From positions 1,511,421 to 1,575,420 of the forward strand of contig NZ_JACHBR010000002.1 of NCBI RefSeq assembly GCF_014200435.1: a DNA stretch of 64,000 nt. Reading direction: 5' to 3'. The translations under genes were made by a program, and so were the position numbers. This document shows, one piece after another, positions 15,724 to 24,337 of the stretch; the stretch's first letter is position 1; every line of letters starts with the position of its first letter. The notes below the pieces were generated by a model. That model searched no databases. It was given only the letters and a program-made list of their open reading frames with translations, and had not been told where the DNA came from. Source of the DNA: Sphaerisporangium krabiense. Its GTDB lineage: Bacteria; Actinomycetota; Actinomycetes; Streptosporangiales; Streptosporangiaceae.

Positions 15724-15871
15724 GCGCCGCACCCTAGGACGTGGAGCGTGCTCCAGGTCAAGCGATCACCCCGGACGCGCGCGCGGTCCGGCATGTCGGC
15801 GGGCGGCCCGCGGGGCTCGGCGGCCGGGGTCCGCGGCGGGCCGCGTGCCGGGCCCGCCGCGGACCCGCCGC

Positions 15872-16075
15872 TCAGCCGCCGGTCACGGAGAAGACGTCGA
15901 CGCGCGTGTTGTTCAGGACGTCCCTGACGACGACGTCCTTCACGTTCACGTCCACGTCCACGGGGGCGGGACCGTCGGCGCGGACGGCGGACGCGGACGC
16001 CGTCGCGGCCGTGACCGCGAGGACGGCGCCACCGGCCAGGGCCGCGACGGCGAGCAACGAGGCGATCTTGCGCAT
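15872..16075 (-). CDS. Small exported protein
   Basis: 67 residues. A typical Sec signal peptide (MRKIASLLAVAALAGGAVLA, then an Ala/Ser cleavage zone ending ASASA) leaves a mature chain of about 37 residues rich in Asp and Val, with alternating VDVDVNVKDVVV, suggesting a short amphipathic beta segment. There is no cysteine and no lipobox. I do not recognise a family; amyloid-like or adhesive behaviour would be pure speculation. The coding bias and signal peptide support a real gene. A perfect dyad lies 62-79 bases upstream. Confidence 0.65.
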   Translation of the reverse strand: MRKIASLLAVAALAGGAVLAVTAATASASAVRADGPAPVDVDVNVKDVVVRDVLNNTRVDVFSVTGG

Positions 16076-16136
16076 GACTGCTCCTAGGGGGGGAGGAAAC
16101 GATCGGCGGCCGGGACGCCGCCGCCCCGAGCATACC

Positions 16137-16154
16137 GACGGTCACCTGACCGTC
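16137..16154. promoter_or_regulatory. Perfect 8-bp dyad upstream of small exported gene
   Basis: GACGGTCA-cc-TGACCGTC is a perfect inverted repeat, about 60 bases upstream of the leftward gene starting at 16075. The regulator is unknown; GntR-like or response-regulator sites can look like this. Confidence 0.5.
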
Positions 16155-16240
16155 ACTTTGCGTCAGCGATGCCTTTTCGGGGGCGTGGTGAGGCCCGGGT
16201 CCCTCCCAGGTGAAGGAATGTCCACCGGTGCGGCCGGGTC

Positions 16241-17236
16241 CTACGCGAGCATGGCCAGGGCCTTCTCCTCCTTGTCCGGGGAAAGGCCGTGCCGGGGGCG
16301 GTCGGGACGGGCGGGCGGGTCGCCCTCCGAGCGGAGCCAGTCCCAGGTGTCGGTGACGGTGTCCTCGACGGGACGGCAGGCCAGCCCGGCGGCGAGCGCG
16401 GCCGAGACGTCGCCGTCGTGCATGCCGCCGTACTCGGCGTCCTCCGGCAGCCAGATCGGCAGCTCCACCCACGGCGCGATCCCGGCCTGCTCGATCACCT
16501 CGGCCGGGGTCCACACCAGCTCGGCGCCCGCCCCGGTCACCTGGCGCGCCGCCTCCAGCAGCCCGCCCATCGTGGCGATCCCCGCCGGGCCGACCACGTT
16601 GAAGGCGCCGCCCAGGCCGCGCGCGGCCCCGTCCAGCATCCACGCGGCGAGGTCGCGGGCGTCGACGTACTGCAGGGGACGGCCCGGACGGCCGGGGGCC
16701 AGCACGCGCCCGCCGCGTTCGAGCCGGCGCAGCCACCACGGCAGCCGGCCGATGTCCTCGTACGGGCCGAGCACCAGCCCGGCGCGCGCCAGCAGCGCCC
16801 GGTCCCCGAACGCCGCGAGGACCGCCAGCTCGCCGCCCCGCTTGGCCGCCGCGTAGTCCTGATCCCCCTCGTCGCCGGGGTCGGCGTCGACCACCGGGGC
16901 GCTCTCGCCGGCCCCGATGGGCATCGGCCAGCGGTACACCGACCGGCTGGAGACGTACCCGTAGTGGCCGGCCCGTCCGGCGAGCAGCCCGCAGGCGTCG
17001 CGCACCACGCGCGGCGCCCCGCTCCAGGTGTCGAGGACCGCGTCCCATTCCCGGCGCCCCAGCGCGCCCCTCAGCGCCGCCGGGTCGGTCCTGTCGGCCG
17101 TGATCGTCTCGACGCCCGCGGGGGCCGTGCCGGTCACCCCGCGGTTCAGCATGGTCACCTCGTCGCCGCGCGCCAGGGCCCGTTCGACGACGGCCCGCCC
17201 CACGAAGCGGGTTCCGCCAAGGACGAGAATGTTCAT
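16241..17236 (-). CDS. NAD-dependent epimerase/dehydratase family protein
   Basis: 331 residues from ATG 17236 (MNILVLGGTRFVGRAVVERA); an upstream in-frame ATG at 17248 would add four residues. It is an extended/atypical SDR: Rossmann glycine motif GGTRFVG, YVSSRSVYRWP around residue 105 in the place of the active-site Ser/Tyr region, and PLQYVDARDLAAWML with the conserved DxRD segment. Similar proteins act as NAD(P)-binding reductases or sugar-nucleotide epimerase relatives. No sugar genes adjoin, so the substrate is unknown. It is divergent from the LacI gene with a 195-base gap. Confidence 0.85.
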   Translation of the reverse strand: MNILVLGGTRFVGRAVVERALARGDEVTMLNRGVTGTAPAGVETITADRTDPAALRGALGRREWDAVLDTWSGAPRVVRDACGLLAGRAGHYGYVSSRSVYRWPMPIGAGESAPVVDADPGDEGDQDYAAAKRGGELAVLAAFGDRALLARAGLVLGPYEDIGRLPWWLRRLERGGRVLAPGRPGRPLQYVDARDLAAWMLDGAARGLGGAFNVVGPAGIATMGGLLEAARQVTGAGAELVWTPAEVIEQAGIAPWVELPIWLPEDAEYGGMHDGDVSAALAAGLACRPVEDTVTDTWDWLRSEGDPPARPDRPRHGLSPDKEEKALAMLA

Positions 17237-17431
17237 TCCGGACGTCATACCGGCACTCTGGCCGTGGCCTCCCGCTCAGGCCAGCCGGATTCACCCAGGG
17301 CGTAGCGGCCGGCCGCGTCGCGTCCGTGAGAGCCTCGACGGCGGCGGGGCCGGGACGGCAGGATCGGCGGGACGGCGTCGTCCGGCCGGGCGCGGGTCCC
17401 GGCCGCCGTGGCGTGAGGAGTGGGAGGGGCT

Positions 17432-18433
17432 GTGGCGGGGCGGGCGACCATCTATGACGTGGCCACCGAGGCGGGCGTCAGCATCTCGACGGTGTCGCTG
17501 GCGCTCAACGCGCCGGGCCGGGTCAGCGCGGCCACCCGCCGCAAGGTGCTCGCCGCCGTGGACGCCCTGGGCTTCGTCCCCAAGCCCGACGCCGTCGCCC
17601 GCGCCCGGCGCGGCGCGGGCCGCGTCGGGGTCATCGCGCCGCACACCTCCTACGCCACCGTGGCCCGCCGCGTGAACGGCGTCCTCGCCGCCGCCGCGGC
17701 GCGCCCGGTCGAGGTCGTGCTGTACGACCAGCGGTCGGCGTCGGAGAGCACCTCCCCGTTGCTGGCGGCGCTGCCGGTGACCGGGCGGCTGGACGGCCTG
17801 CTCGTGGTGAGCCTGCCGCTGGACGACGGCGTGGCCGCACGCCTCGTCGGCCTCGGCCTGCCCACGGTGCTGGTGGACGTGCGCCATCCGGGGTTCGACT
17901 CCGTCGGCGCGGACGACGAGGCCGGCGGCCGGCTGGTCGCCGGGCATCTGACCGGCCGCGGGCACCGGCGCCTGGGCTTCCTCGGCGAGGCGCAGCGGAC
18001 CGGCGTGTACGTCTCCCCGTCCGGGCGCAGGCTCGCGGGCTTCCGCGCCGGGCTCGCCGAGGCCGGCCACGATCTCCCCGAGGACGCGGTGAGGTTCGCG
18101 CGGCACGGCGTCGCCCCGGCCGCCGAGGCCGCCGCCGCCCTGCTGTCCGGCCCGGCGCGTCCGACGGCGGTCTTCGCCGCGGACGACGTCCTCGCGGCGG
18201 GCGTGCTCAAGGCGGCGCGGGCCCTCGGGCTGCGGGTGCCGGAGGACGTGGCCGTGGCCGGGTTCGACGACGGCGAGCTGGCCGAGGCGCTGGAGCTGAC
18301 CACCGTGCGGCAGCCTCTGGAGGAGTCCGGCCGCGCGGCGATGGAACGCCTGCTGCGACGCCTGGAGTCGCCCACGGCCACGCCCCGCGACACCACCCTC
18401 GCCCTGCACCTGGTCGAACGCGCCACCACCTGA
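17432..18433 (+). CDS. LacI-family regulator
   Basis: 333 residues from GTG 17432, placed by GGGAGG five bases upstream and by the usual LacI N-terminus (ATIYDVATEAGVSISTVSLA). The helix-turn-helix plus hinge (about 1-60) is followed by a periplasmic-binding-protein-like effector domain ending LELTTVRQPLEESGRAAMER. The effector is normally a sugar or derivative. Two palindromes (18453-18477) lie between it and the downstream SDR gene, which is therefore the likely target, possibly as an autoregulated locus. No sugar transporter is nearby. Confidence 0.9.
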   Translation: MAGRATIYDVATEAGVSISTVSLALNAPGRVSAATRRKVLAAVDALGFVPKPDAVARARRGAGRVGVIAPHTSYATVARRVNGVLAAAAARPVEVVLYDQRSASESTSPLLAALPVTGRLDGLLVVSLPLDDGVAARLVGLGLPTVLVDVRHPGFDSVGADDEAGGRLVAGHLTGRGHRRLGFLGEAQRTGVYVSPSGRRLAGFRAGLAEAGHDLPEDAVRFARHGVAPAAEAAAALLSGPARPTAVFAADDVLAAGVLKAARALGLRVPEDVAVAGFDDGELAEALELTTVRQPLEESGRAAMERLLRRLESPTATPRDTTLALHLVERATT

Positions 18434-18452
18434 GCCGCGGCCCGCCGCGCTG

Positions 18453-18477
18453 TCGAAGTGCTTCGATAAAAGCGCTT
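18453..18477. promoter_or_regulatory. Two LacI-type operators
   Basis: TCGAAG-tg-CTTCGA (18453-18466) and AAGCGCTT (18470-18477) are adjacent palindromes between the LacI stop and the SDR start. The second has the central CG typical of LacI-family sites. Confidence 0.55.
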
Positions 18478-18510
18478 GATTAGTGGACGGCCCCGGCGTC
18501 TGATGGAGAG

Positions 18511-19359
18511 ATGGACAGACAACATGCGGCGAACTCCGAACGCGTGATCCGTTCGTACGTCGTGACCGGCGGCGGGCGGGGCATCGGCAGGGCGGTGTGC
18601 GAGCGGCTGCTCGCCGACGGGCACGCCGTGGTGGTGATCGAGCGCGATCCCCGCCCGGACCCGCGCCCGTCCGGGCGCCTCACCGTCCTCGAGGGGGACG
18701 CCGCCGAGGAGGCGACCGCCGAGCGGGCCGTGGCCCTCGCCCGGCGCGCCGGCGTCCTCAGCGGCTGGGTGAACAACGCCGCCGTGTTCCGGGACGCCTC
18801 GCCGCACACCTCGCCCGCCCGCGAGGTGCTCGGCCTCATCACGGCCAACCTGGCGCCCGCCGTCGCCGGCTCGGCCGCCGCGGTCCGCGCGTTCCTCGCC
18901 GCGGGCACAGAAGGGTCGATCGTGAACGTCTCCTCCTACCAGGCGCGCCAGGCCGTCCCCGGCTGCCTGCCGTACGTGACCGCCAAGGCGGCGCTGGAAG
19001 GGCTGACCCGGGCGCTGGCCGTCGAGTACGGGCCGTACGGCATCCGCGCCAACGCCGTCGCGCCGGGGTCGGTCGCCACCGAGCGCTACCGGGCGTACCT
19101 GGAGGCCCGGGAACCCGCCGCGCGGGCGGGCGTCGAGGAGGAGATGCGCGCGCTGCACCCGCAGGGGAGGGTCGCGCGGCCGGAGGAGGTCGCCGCGGTG
19201 ATCGTCCACCTGCTGTCCCCGGAGGCGAGCTTCGTCAGCGGCGCGACGGTGCCCGTCGACGGCGGCCGGTCGGTGCTCGCGCGCGACCCCGAGAGCGCCG
19301 TCGGGAGCGCCGTCGCCACGGGGCCGGTCCGGGACGCTTCCGCGCGTCCCGGACGGTGA
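18511..19359 (+). CDS. SDR-family oxidoreductase, LacI-linked
   Basis: 282 residues. Classical SDR: TGGGRGIGRAVCERLL, WVNNAAVF for the NNAG motif, serine in NVSSYQARQ, YxxxK in PYVTAKAALE, and the PVDGG end. About 25 extra C-terminal residues (after SVLARDPE) are Ala/Ser-rich and probably disordered. Glucose-dehydrogenase-like or 3-ketoacyl-reductase-like chemistry is possible; with a LacI regulator a sugar or polyol substrate is a reasonable but unproven guess. The closely preceding GGAGAG (18503) supports ATG 18511. Confidence 0.88.
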   Translation: MDRQHAANSERVIRSYVVTGGGRGIGRAVCERLLADGHAVVVIERDPRPDPRPSGRLTVLEGDAAEEATAERAVALARRAGVLSGWVNNAAVFRDASPHTSPAREVLGLITANLAPAVAGSAAAVRAFLAAGTEGSIVNVSSYQARQAVPGCLPYVTAKAALEGLTRALAVEYGPYGIRANAVAPGSVATERYRAYLEAREPAARAGVEEEMRALHPQGRVARPEEVAAVIVHLLSPEASFVSGATVPVDGGRSVLARDPESAVGSAVATGPVRDASARPGR

Positions 19360-19383
19360 GTCACCGCGCGCGGGGGCACGAGG

Positions 19384-19749
19384 TCAGGCGCCGGGGAGCG
19401 CCGCGCGGGCCTCCTCGGCGGTCGGGTAGGTGGCGAAGGCCCGCGCCACCCCCGTCAGGCGGAAGATCCTCTCGATGCGCTGGTTGAGGCCCGCCAGCAC
19501 GACGCCGCCCTCACGCGCGGCCAGGGCCCGCCGCGCGCCCAGGAAGACGCTGATGCCGGTGGAGTCGCAGAACGTCAGCCCGGTCAGGTCGATCACCAGG
19601 TACCGGGCCTCCGCGGCGTACGCCTCGTCGAAGGCCCGCTGGAGGGCCGAGGCGCTGCCGTGGTCGAGCTCCCCGGTGAGCACCAAGGTTCGCACCGGGG
19701 ATGGCTGCGGGTCGCCGGAGCCGGCGTCGACGTGCACGGTGAATTTCAT
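19384..19749 (-). CDS. STAS-domain anti-sigma factor antagonist
   Basis: 121 residues, a single STAS domain of the SpoIIAA/RsbV/BldG type: TLVLTGELDHGSASAL, then DLTGLTFCDSTGISVFLGAR with the phosphorylatable serine in DSTG. In partner switching the unphosphorylated form binds the anti-sigma kinase and frees a sigma factor. The anti-sigma-type kinase gene lies 172 bases upstream in the same direction, an expected pairing. No sigma-B-type sigma gene is present nearby, so the controlled sigma factor must be encoded elsewhere. Confidence 0.9.
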   Translation of the reverse strand: MKFTVHVDAGSGDPQPSPVRTLVLTGELDHGSASALQRAFDEAYAAEARYLVIDLTGLTFCDSTGISVFLGARRALAAREGGVVLAGLNQRIERIFRLTGVARAFATYPTAEEARAALPGA

Positions 19750-19921
19750 GGGACGACCTATCCAAGGCGGGCGCTGGGCCGGCGGAGGGGGCGGGAGAGG
19801 CGGAGGGGGGCACGACCGCGGGGGCGGGCCGTGAACCCGCTCCCGGCGGCGGATCCTTCACGTCGGTGACGATATGCGAACCGGGGATCTCTGCCCACTC
19901 GCCACCGGATCTCCATGCTCC

Positions 19922-20344
19922 CTACTCTCCCGCGCCGCCCGGCGGCCCGGCGATGGCCTGCCGCAGCCGTACGGTGGAGCCCCGCTCGTCCTTGGTGATG
20001 TACACCTCGTCGCAGAGCTGCCGCATGAGCCAGAGGCCCCGGCCGCGCAGCGTGCCCACGCCGGGGTCGGGCGCGTTGGCGTGCGCGGGGACCAGCAGCC
20101 CGAGGCGGTCGTGGATCTCCACGGTGACGAACTGGCCGTCGTGCCAGGCGATGACGTGCCCGCGGCCCTCGGCGTGGTCGAGCACGTTGGCGGCGGCCTC
20201 GTTCACGGCGAGGACGAGGTCCTGCAGGCGGACGCCGGCCAGCCCGGCCTCGCCCGCGAAAGCCCCGACCTCCCTGCGCAGCGCGCCCAGGTCATCGGTG
20301 ATCGGCCAGTACGCGGGTGTGCGCCCACTGACATTCACCGGCAT
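19922..20344 (-). CDS. Anti-sigma-factor-type serine kinase (HATPase_c)
   Basis: 140 residues from ATG 20344, with GGAGG four bases upstream; much longer open frames through this region run across the neighbouring MFS gene and are artefacts. The Bergerat ATP-binding fold of RsbW/SpoIIAB-like kinases is visible: VNEAAANVLDHAEGRG (N-box), then HDRLGLL, and TLRGRGLWLMRQLCDEV (G-box). Such proteins bind a sigma factor and phosphorylate the STAS partner on the serine of DSTG. A weak promoter with TATGGT at 20404-20399 and TTGCCA at 20425-20420 precedes it. Confidence 0.88.
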   Translation of the reverse strand: MPVNVSGRTPAYWPITDDLGALRREVGAFAGEAGLAGVRLQDLVLAVNEAAANVLDHAEGRGHVIAWHDGQFVTVEIHDRLGLLVPAHANAPDPGVGTLRGRGLWLMRQLCDEVYITKDERGSTVRLRQAIAGPPGGAGE

Positions 20345-20538
20345 TCCTCCACCTACATAGCCAGCCGCCGACCCTGGCACGAGTCCGCTACCGCGACGAC
20401 CATACTGCCTGCCCGCCCCTGGCAACGCCCAGGCGGCCCGGCAGGTGAAGTTCCGGCCCGTACACGCCCGGGCGCGCGCCCCCGTCCAGAGGCTGCTTCC
20501 CCGGCCGGGCGCGACCATGCGGCCGACCCGGGTCCGGC

Positions 20539-21765
20539 TCACCGCCCGGTGGTGCCGGCGGGCGTCAACGCGTCGCCGGGGACGGCGCGCGAGGTCTTCC
20601 GGCGGGCACCGAGGGTGAGGAGCAGCGAGGCCGCGGTCAGCGCCACGCCGAACCAGACGACGCTCGTGACCCCCAGGTGATCGGCGAAGAGGCCGCCGAG
20701 AAGTGCCCCGACCGCGATGGAGGTGTTGTACGCCATGGTGTTGAGGGACATCGCGGCCTCGAAGGTGCCGGGCGCGGCGGCCTGCGTCATGTTCACCTGG
20801 CACAGCTGGACCACACCGAAGGAGACTCCCCAGAGGATCAGTGAGACGGCCGCACCGGCCGGGCCGTGCCCGATCGCGAGCAGCGACAGCAAGGACACCA
20901 CGAGCCCGAGGCAGCCGGCCGTGAAGCTGCCCCGCAGACTCCTGTTCACCGTGTATCCGGCGATGAAGTTGCCGGCCGCTCCTCCGGCGCCGTAGAGCAT
21001 CAGCAGCACGGTGATGACGAGCGGGGTGGCGGATGAACTGTCCTCCAGATAGGGCCGCACGAAGGTGTACGCGCCGAAATGGCCCAGAACGAAAAGGACG
21101 ACGGTGAACAGCACCAGACGTAGCGGCACGTTCTTCAGCGGAAGCCCGAAGACCTCCCGGACCGGGACCGCGTTCGCCGAGGGCAGCGACGGGATCAGGA
21201 CGACCACCGCGACGAACACCAGCGCGCCGAGGCCCGCCCAGACGAGGAACGTGGTCCGCCAGCCGGTGAGGCTTTCCACGACCGTTCCCAGCGGGATGCC
21301 GGCGACCGCGGCGATCGAGATGCCGGACATGACCACCGAGGCCGCCCTGCTCGCATGGCGTTCGGGAACGAGGCGCATCGCCATGCTCACGCCGATGGCC
21401 CAGAACACGCCGCTGGCGAATCCCATGACGAGCCGCGTCGTCAGGACCAGGGGATAGTTCGGGGAGACGGCGGTGATCACGTTTCCCAGGGTCAGTGTCG
21501 CCAGGAGCGCGGACAGCAACACGCGCCGGTTGACGCGCCGGGTCCATGCCACGATGAACGGCACGCCGAGCCCCGCCGAGACGCCGTACAGCGTGACCAT
21601 GAGCCCGGCGATTCCCACGGATATGCTCAGGCTCGCGCTGACCGGGGTGAGCAGGCCGACGGGCATCAACTCGGTCGTGAGAAAGACGAACAGGCTGGCT
21701 GTGATCGCGCAAACGCCCAGCCATGACCTCAAGGTCGACTGCGGATGCGCGGCATGTGCGGTCAT
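20539..21765 (-). CDS. MFS transporter (DHA1-like)
   Basis: 408 residues with about twelve membrane helices. N-terminal LFVFLTTELMPVGLLTPVSA and the loop AWTRRVNRRVLLSALL match drug:H+ antiporter-1/arabinose-efflux-like permeases. It begins 14 bases after the stop of the MFS pseudogene (21780), with GGAAAG as ribosome site, so both were probably one operon controlled from the LysR-facing promoter. Its substrate is unknown. Loss of the first gene leaves this as the operon's only intact exporter. Confidence 0.9.
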   Translation of the reverse strand: MTAHAAHPQSTLRSWLGVCAITASLFVFLTTELMPVGLLTPVSASLSISVGIAGLMVTLYGVSAGLGVPFIVAWTRRVNRRVLLSALLATLTLGNVITAVSPNYPLVLTTRLVMGFASGVFWAIGVSMAMRLVPERHASRAASVVMSGISIAAVAGIPLGTVVESLTGWRTTFLVWAGLGALVFVAVVVLIPSLPSANAVPVREVFGLPLKNVPLRLVLFTVVLFVLGHFGAYTFVRPYLEDSSSATPLVITVLLMLYGAGGAAGNFIAGYTVNRSLRGSFTAGCLGLVVSLLSLLAIGHGPAGAAVSLILWGVSFGVVQLCQVNMTQAAAPGTFEAAMSLNTMAYNTSIAVGALLGGLFADHLGVTSVVWFGVALTAASLLLTLGARRKTSRAVPGDALTPAGTTGR

Positions 21766-21779
21766 TTTCTGCTTTCCGA

Positions 21780-22899
21780 TCAGATCGCGGATTCACGGAT
21801 GGGAACGGCGGGTCGCCGTCGTGGTCGGCCGCGCCGCGCCCGGACGCGCTCCAGCGCCCACAGCGCGAAGGCCCCGGCGGACAGCGCGCCGCCGGCCAGG
21901 CTCACCCCGGTCCACCCGGCTCCGGTCCAGGCCGCGGAGGCCAGCAGCGATCCGGCGGCGCCGCCGAGGAAGCACGAGGTCATGAAGGCGGAGTCGAGCC
22001 GGTTGCGGCTCTCCGGGCGAAGCGCGTAGATCACGTGCTGGTTGGCGTTCAGCACCGCCTGGTTCGCCATGGTGAACGGCACGGCGCCCGCGACGAGCCA
22101 GCCCGGCGCGTCCCCTCCAGCGCCGATCAGGGGCCAGGACAGCGCCAGGACGGCGGCGCCGATCCCGCTGACCTGCCGCACCCGTCCCCGGTCGCCCAGT
22201 CGCCCCGCGATCGGCGTGATGATCACCCCGACGACCCCGACCAGGGCGAACATGCCGATGGCCGCCTCGCTCCAGCCGTACGACGGCCCGGCCAGCAGAA
22301 ATGTGATCGCCGTCCACAGCACGCTGAACGCGGCGAACGCCAGGGCGCCGATGGCGGCCCGCCACCGCAGCGGCGGCTCCTGGCGGAACATCCCGAGCGT
22401 CGAGCGCAGCAGCGCCGGATAGGACAGCCCGACGGGGGTGTGCAGACGCGGGAGGCGTCGCCACAGCAGGACGGCGACGGTCGCCATCAGGATCGCGTTC
22501 AGCCAGTAGATCGTCCGCCAGCTGGGCGCCCACCGAGGTGAGGGCGGTCAGCGCGGTGCCGGCCAGCAGCACCGGGCCGCTCGGCGCGAGGGCGGACACC
22601 AGCAGGAGCACCGAGGTGGCGGCGAACAGCAGGACCGCGAGACGGCGGCGTTCCACCAGGTCGCCCAGCGGGACCAGGAGGATCAGCCCCGCCGCGTAGC
22701 CGGCCTGGGCGGCGGTGACGATCAGCGCGGCCATGGTGGTGCTCAGCCCCAGGTCCCGTCCGATCACCTCGAGCAGGGGCTGGGCGAAGTAGTTACCCGC
22801 GACCGAGAGCCCGGTGGCCACCGACATCAGGAGCAGCAGGCCGCGACGCGGCCGTGGAGGGGCATCGGTGACGGGTGCGCGCAGGAGGGTTTCCGTCAT
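21780..22899 (-). pseudogene. MFS transporter with internal deletion and frameshift
   Basis: The first 126 codons from ATG 22899 give a normal MFS start (helices 1-4, to LLAGTALTALTSVGAQ). At about 22518-22524 the frame jumps: the continuing homology WRTIYWLNAILMATVAVLL to the end (IRESAI, stop 21780) lies in another frame. Relatives have about 45-50 residues between these points, covering roughly helices 4-5 and the motif between them. So an out-of-frame deletion removed them, probably about 140-150 bases. The frame read straight on gives an unrelated Arg/Pro-rich tail. The protein cannot be a functional transporter. It is divergent from LysR and upstream of an intact MFS gene. Confidence 0.85.
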
Positions 22900-22954
22900 G
22901 TTCCCAGGGTGCGCGAGCATCGATCAATGAGTCCAACACATACTTTTCATCATC

Positions 22955-22977
22955 ATCGATCGCGATATACGATCGAT
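22955..22977. promoter_or_regulatory. LysR-type operator dyad
   Basis: ATCGATCG and CGATCGAT are perfect 8-base arms separated by 7 bases, between the divergent MFS pseudogene and LysR gene. A -10-like TACGAT (22968-22973) lies inside it, 7 bases before GTG 22981. The T-N11-A layout suits a LysR autoregulatory site. Confidence 0.65.
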
Positions 22978-22980
22978 GGG

Positions 22981-23916
22981 GTGGAGCTGCAGCAACTGAG
23001 ATATGTCGTCGCGGTCGCGGAGACCAGGAACTTCACCCGGGCGGCCGAGCGCTGCCGGGTGGTGCAGTCGGCCCTCAGTCATCAGATCGCCGGCCTGGAA
23101 CGCGAGCTCGGCGCCCGGCTCTTCGAGCGCACCAGCCGCCGCGTACGCCTGACGACGGCCGGGGAGGCGTTCCTGCCCGCGGCGCGGGAGTGCCTGGAGG
23201 CCGCCGACCGCGCGCGGGCCGAGGTCGCCGCCGTCGCCGGGGAGATCCGCGGGCGGCTCGCCGTCGGCGCCATCCCCACGGTGGCGGCCGTCGACCTGCC
23301 GGTCGCCCTGCGGGACTACCGCCGGCGCCATCCGCGCGTGCACATCACGCTCACCTCGGCGGGGAGCGATGATCTGATCGAGCGGGTCCGGCGCGGCGAG
23401 GTCGACGTCGCCTTCCTCGGCCTGCCGCCCCGCGCGGAACCGAAGGGCGTCCGCGGTCGCCGGCTCGGCGGCGGGGAGTTGGTCGCCGTGGTCGCGCCCG
23501 ACTACCCCCGGGCGGAGGAGGAGACGGACCTGCGGAGCCTCGCGGACGAGCCGTTCATCGACTTCCGCGCCGGCGCGGCCGGGCGCGTGCAGTCGGACGA
23601 GGCCTTCGCGGCCGCGGGGGTGCGGCGCGAGGTGCCCTTCGAGGTGTCGTCCGCCGAGCTCATGGTCGATCTGGTACGGCAGGGCCTCGGGGTGGGCATG
23701 CTGCCGGCCGCGTACGCGCCGCGCTTCGCCGACCTGCGCGTCATCCGCCTCCGCGACGCTCCCACACGGGTGGAGCACCTGATCTGGGACTCCCGGCCGT
23801 CCCCGGCGGCCACGGCCTTCCTCGACCTGCTCGCCGCCGGCGGGGCGCCCGGTCCGGCCGGGCGGCATCTCACACCGGACGACTCGCCCGCGGACCGTCC
23901 AGATTCCACGAAATGA
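22981..23916 (+). CDS. LysR-family regulator
   Basis: 311 residues from GTG 22981 (VELQQLRYVVAVAETRNFTR), the exact family start; an upstream in-frame ATG would run through the operator. The winged helix (AAERCRVVQSALSHQIAGLE) is followed by the substrate-binding effector domain (GRLAVGAIPTVAAVDLPVAL onward). It resembles LysR proteins that control a divergent MFS gene. Here that target is a pseudogene followed by an intact MFS gene. The last 47 bases overlap tail-to-tail with the PPOX gene on the other strand. Confidence 0.92.
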   Translation: MELQQLRYVVAVAETRNFTRAAERCRVVQSALSHQIAGLERELGARLFERTSRRVRLTTAGEAFLPAARECLEAADRARAEVAAVAGEIRGRLAVGAIPTVAAVDLPVALRDYRRRHPRVHITLTSAGSDDLIERVRRGEVDVAFLGLPPRAEPKGVRGRRLGGGELVAVVAPDYPRAEEETDLRSLADEPFIDFRAGAAGRVQSDEAFAAAGVRREVPFEVSSAELMVDLVRQGLGVGMLPAAYAPRFADLRVIRLRDAPTRVEHLIWDSRPSPAATAFLDLLAAGGAPGPAGRHLTPDDSPADRPDSTK

Positions 23917-24259
23917 TCTTCGTGGGCGTGATCCTGATGATCTCCCCGGAGAGGTAAGGCAGCGGCGGCTCCTGGCCGGTCAACGCCACCGCGGTGCCCC
24001 GGATCTCGATGCCCCGCGGCGCCCACGGATCGATCGTCGCCAGGTCGTCCACGACGAACGCGACCGTGCTGCCCCGCTGGACGTTGCGGAACTTCTTCGA
24101 CGCGCCCATCGCGTGCCCGCCGATGAGGATCACACCGGCGTCGGCGTCGACGAAGAAGCCGGTGGGGTTGTTCTGCACCTGCCCGCCGGGCGAGACGGTG
24201 GCCAGCCGCCCGACGCGCTGTGTGGCCAGGTAGTCGAGCTCCGCTCGCGTGAAGACCAT
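23870..24259 (-). CDS. PPOX-class F420-dependent oxidoreductase
   Basis: 129 residues from ATG 24259 (MVFTRAELDYLATQRVGRLA). Split beta-barrel of the pyridoxamine-phosphate-oxidase superfamily: VSPGGQVQNNPTGFFVD, then GASKKFRNVQRGSTVAFVVD and the end RITPTKIISWNLD. This is the F420H2-dependent group common in actinomycetes, which reduces quinones, biliverdin-like or other small substrates. It overlaps the end of LysR by 47 bases and is divergent from another PPOX-type gene, with a palindrome between them. Confidence 0.88.
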   Translation of the reverse strand: MVFTRAELDYLATQRVGRLATVSPGGQVQNNPTGFFVDADAGVILIGGHAMGASKKFRNVQRGSTVAFVVDDLATIDPWAPRGIEIRGTAVALTGQEPPLPYLSGEIIRITPTKIISWNLDGPRASRPV

Positions 24260-24337
24260 GCGCGCCGGTCTGGAACCTTGACGCCGGTGGCAGTCAAGGG
24301 GGCCGGACGGCGGACAGGACCGCACGATCGGCGAAAT

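Noticed and set aside
19922..21796. 624-codon frame covering the anti-sigma kinase and the MFS region
   Set aside because: Only its last 140 codons have protein-like composition; the rest is the shadow of the MFS gene in a shifted frame. ATG 20344 with GGAGG marks the true gene.
21793..22520. Continuous frame of the MFS N-terminus running on for 240 more codons
   Set aside because: After residue 126 the sequence turns Arg/Pro-rich and the real MFS homology continues in another frame, so this is out-of-frame read-through of a pseudogene.
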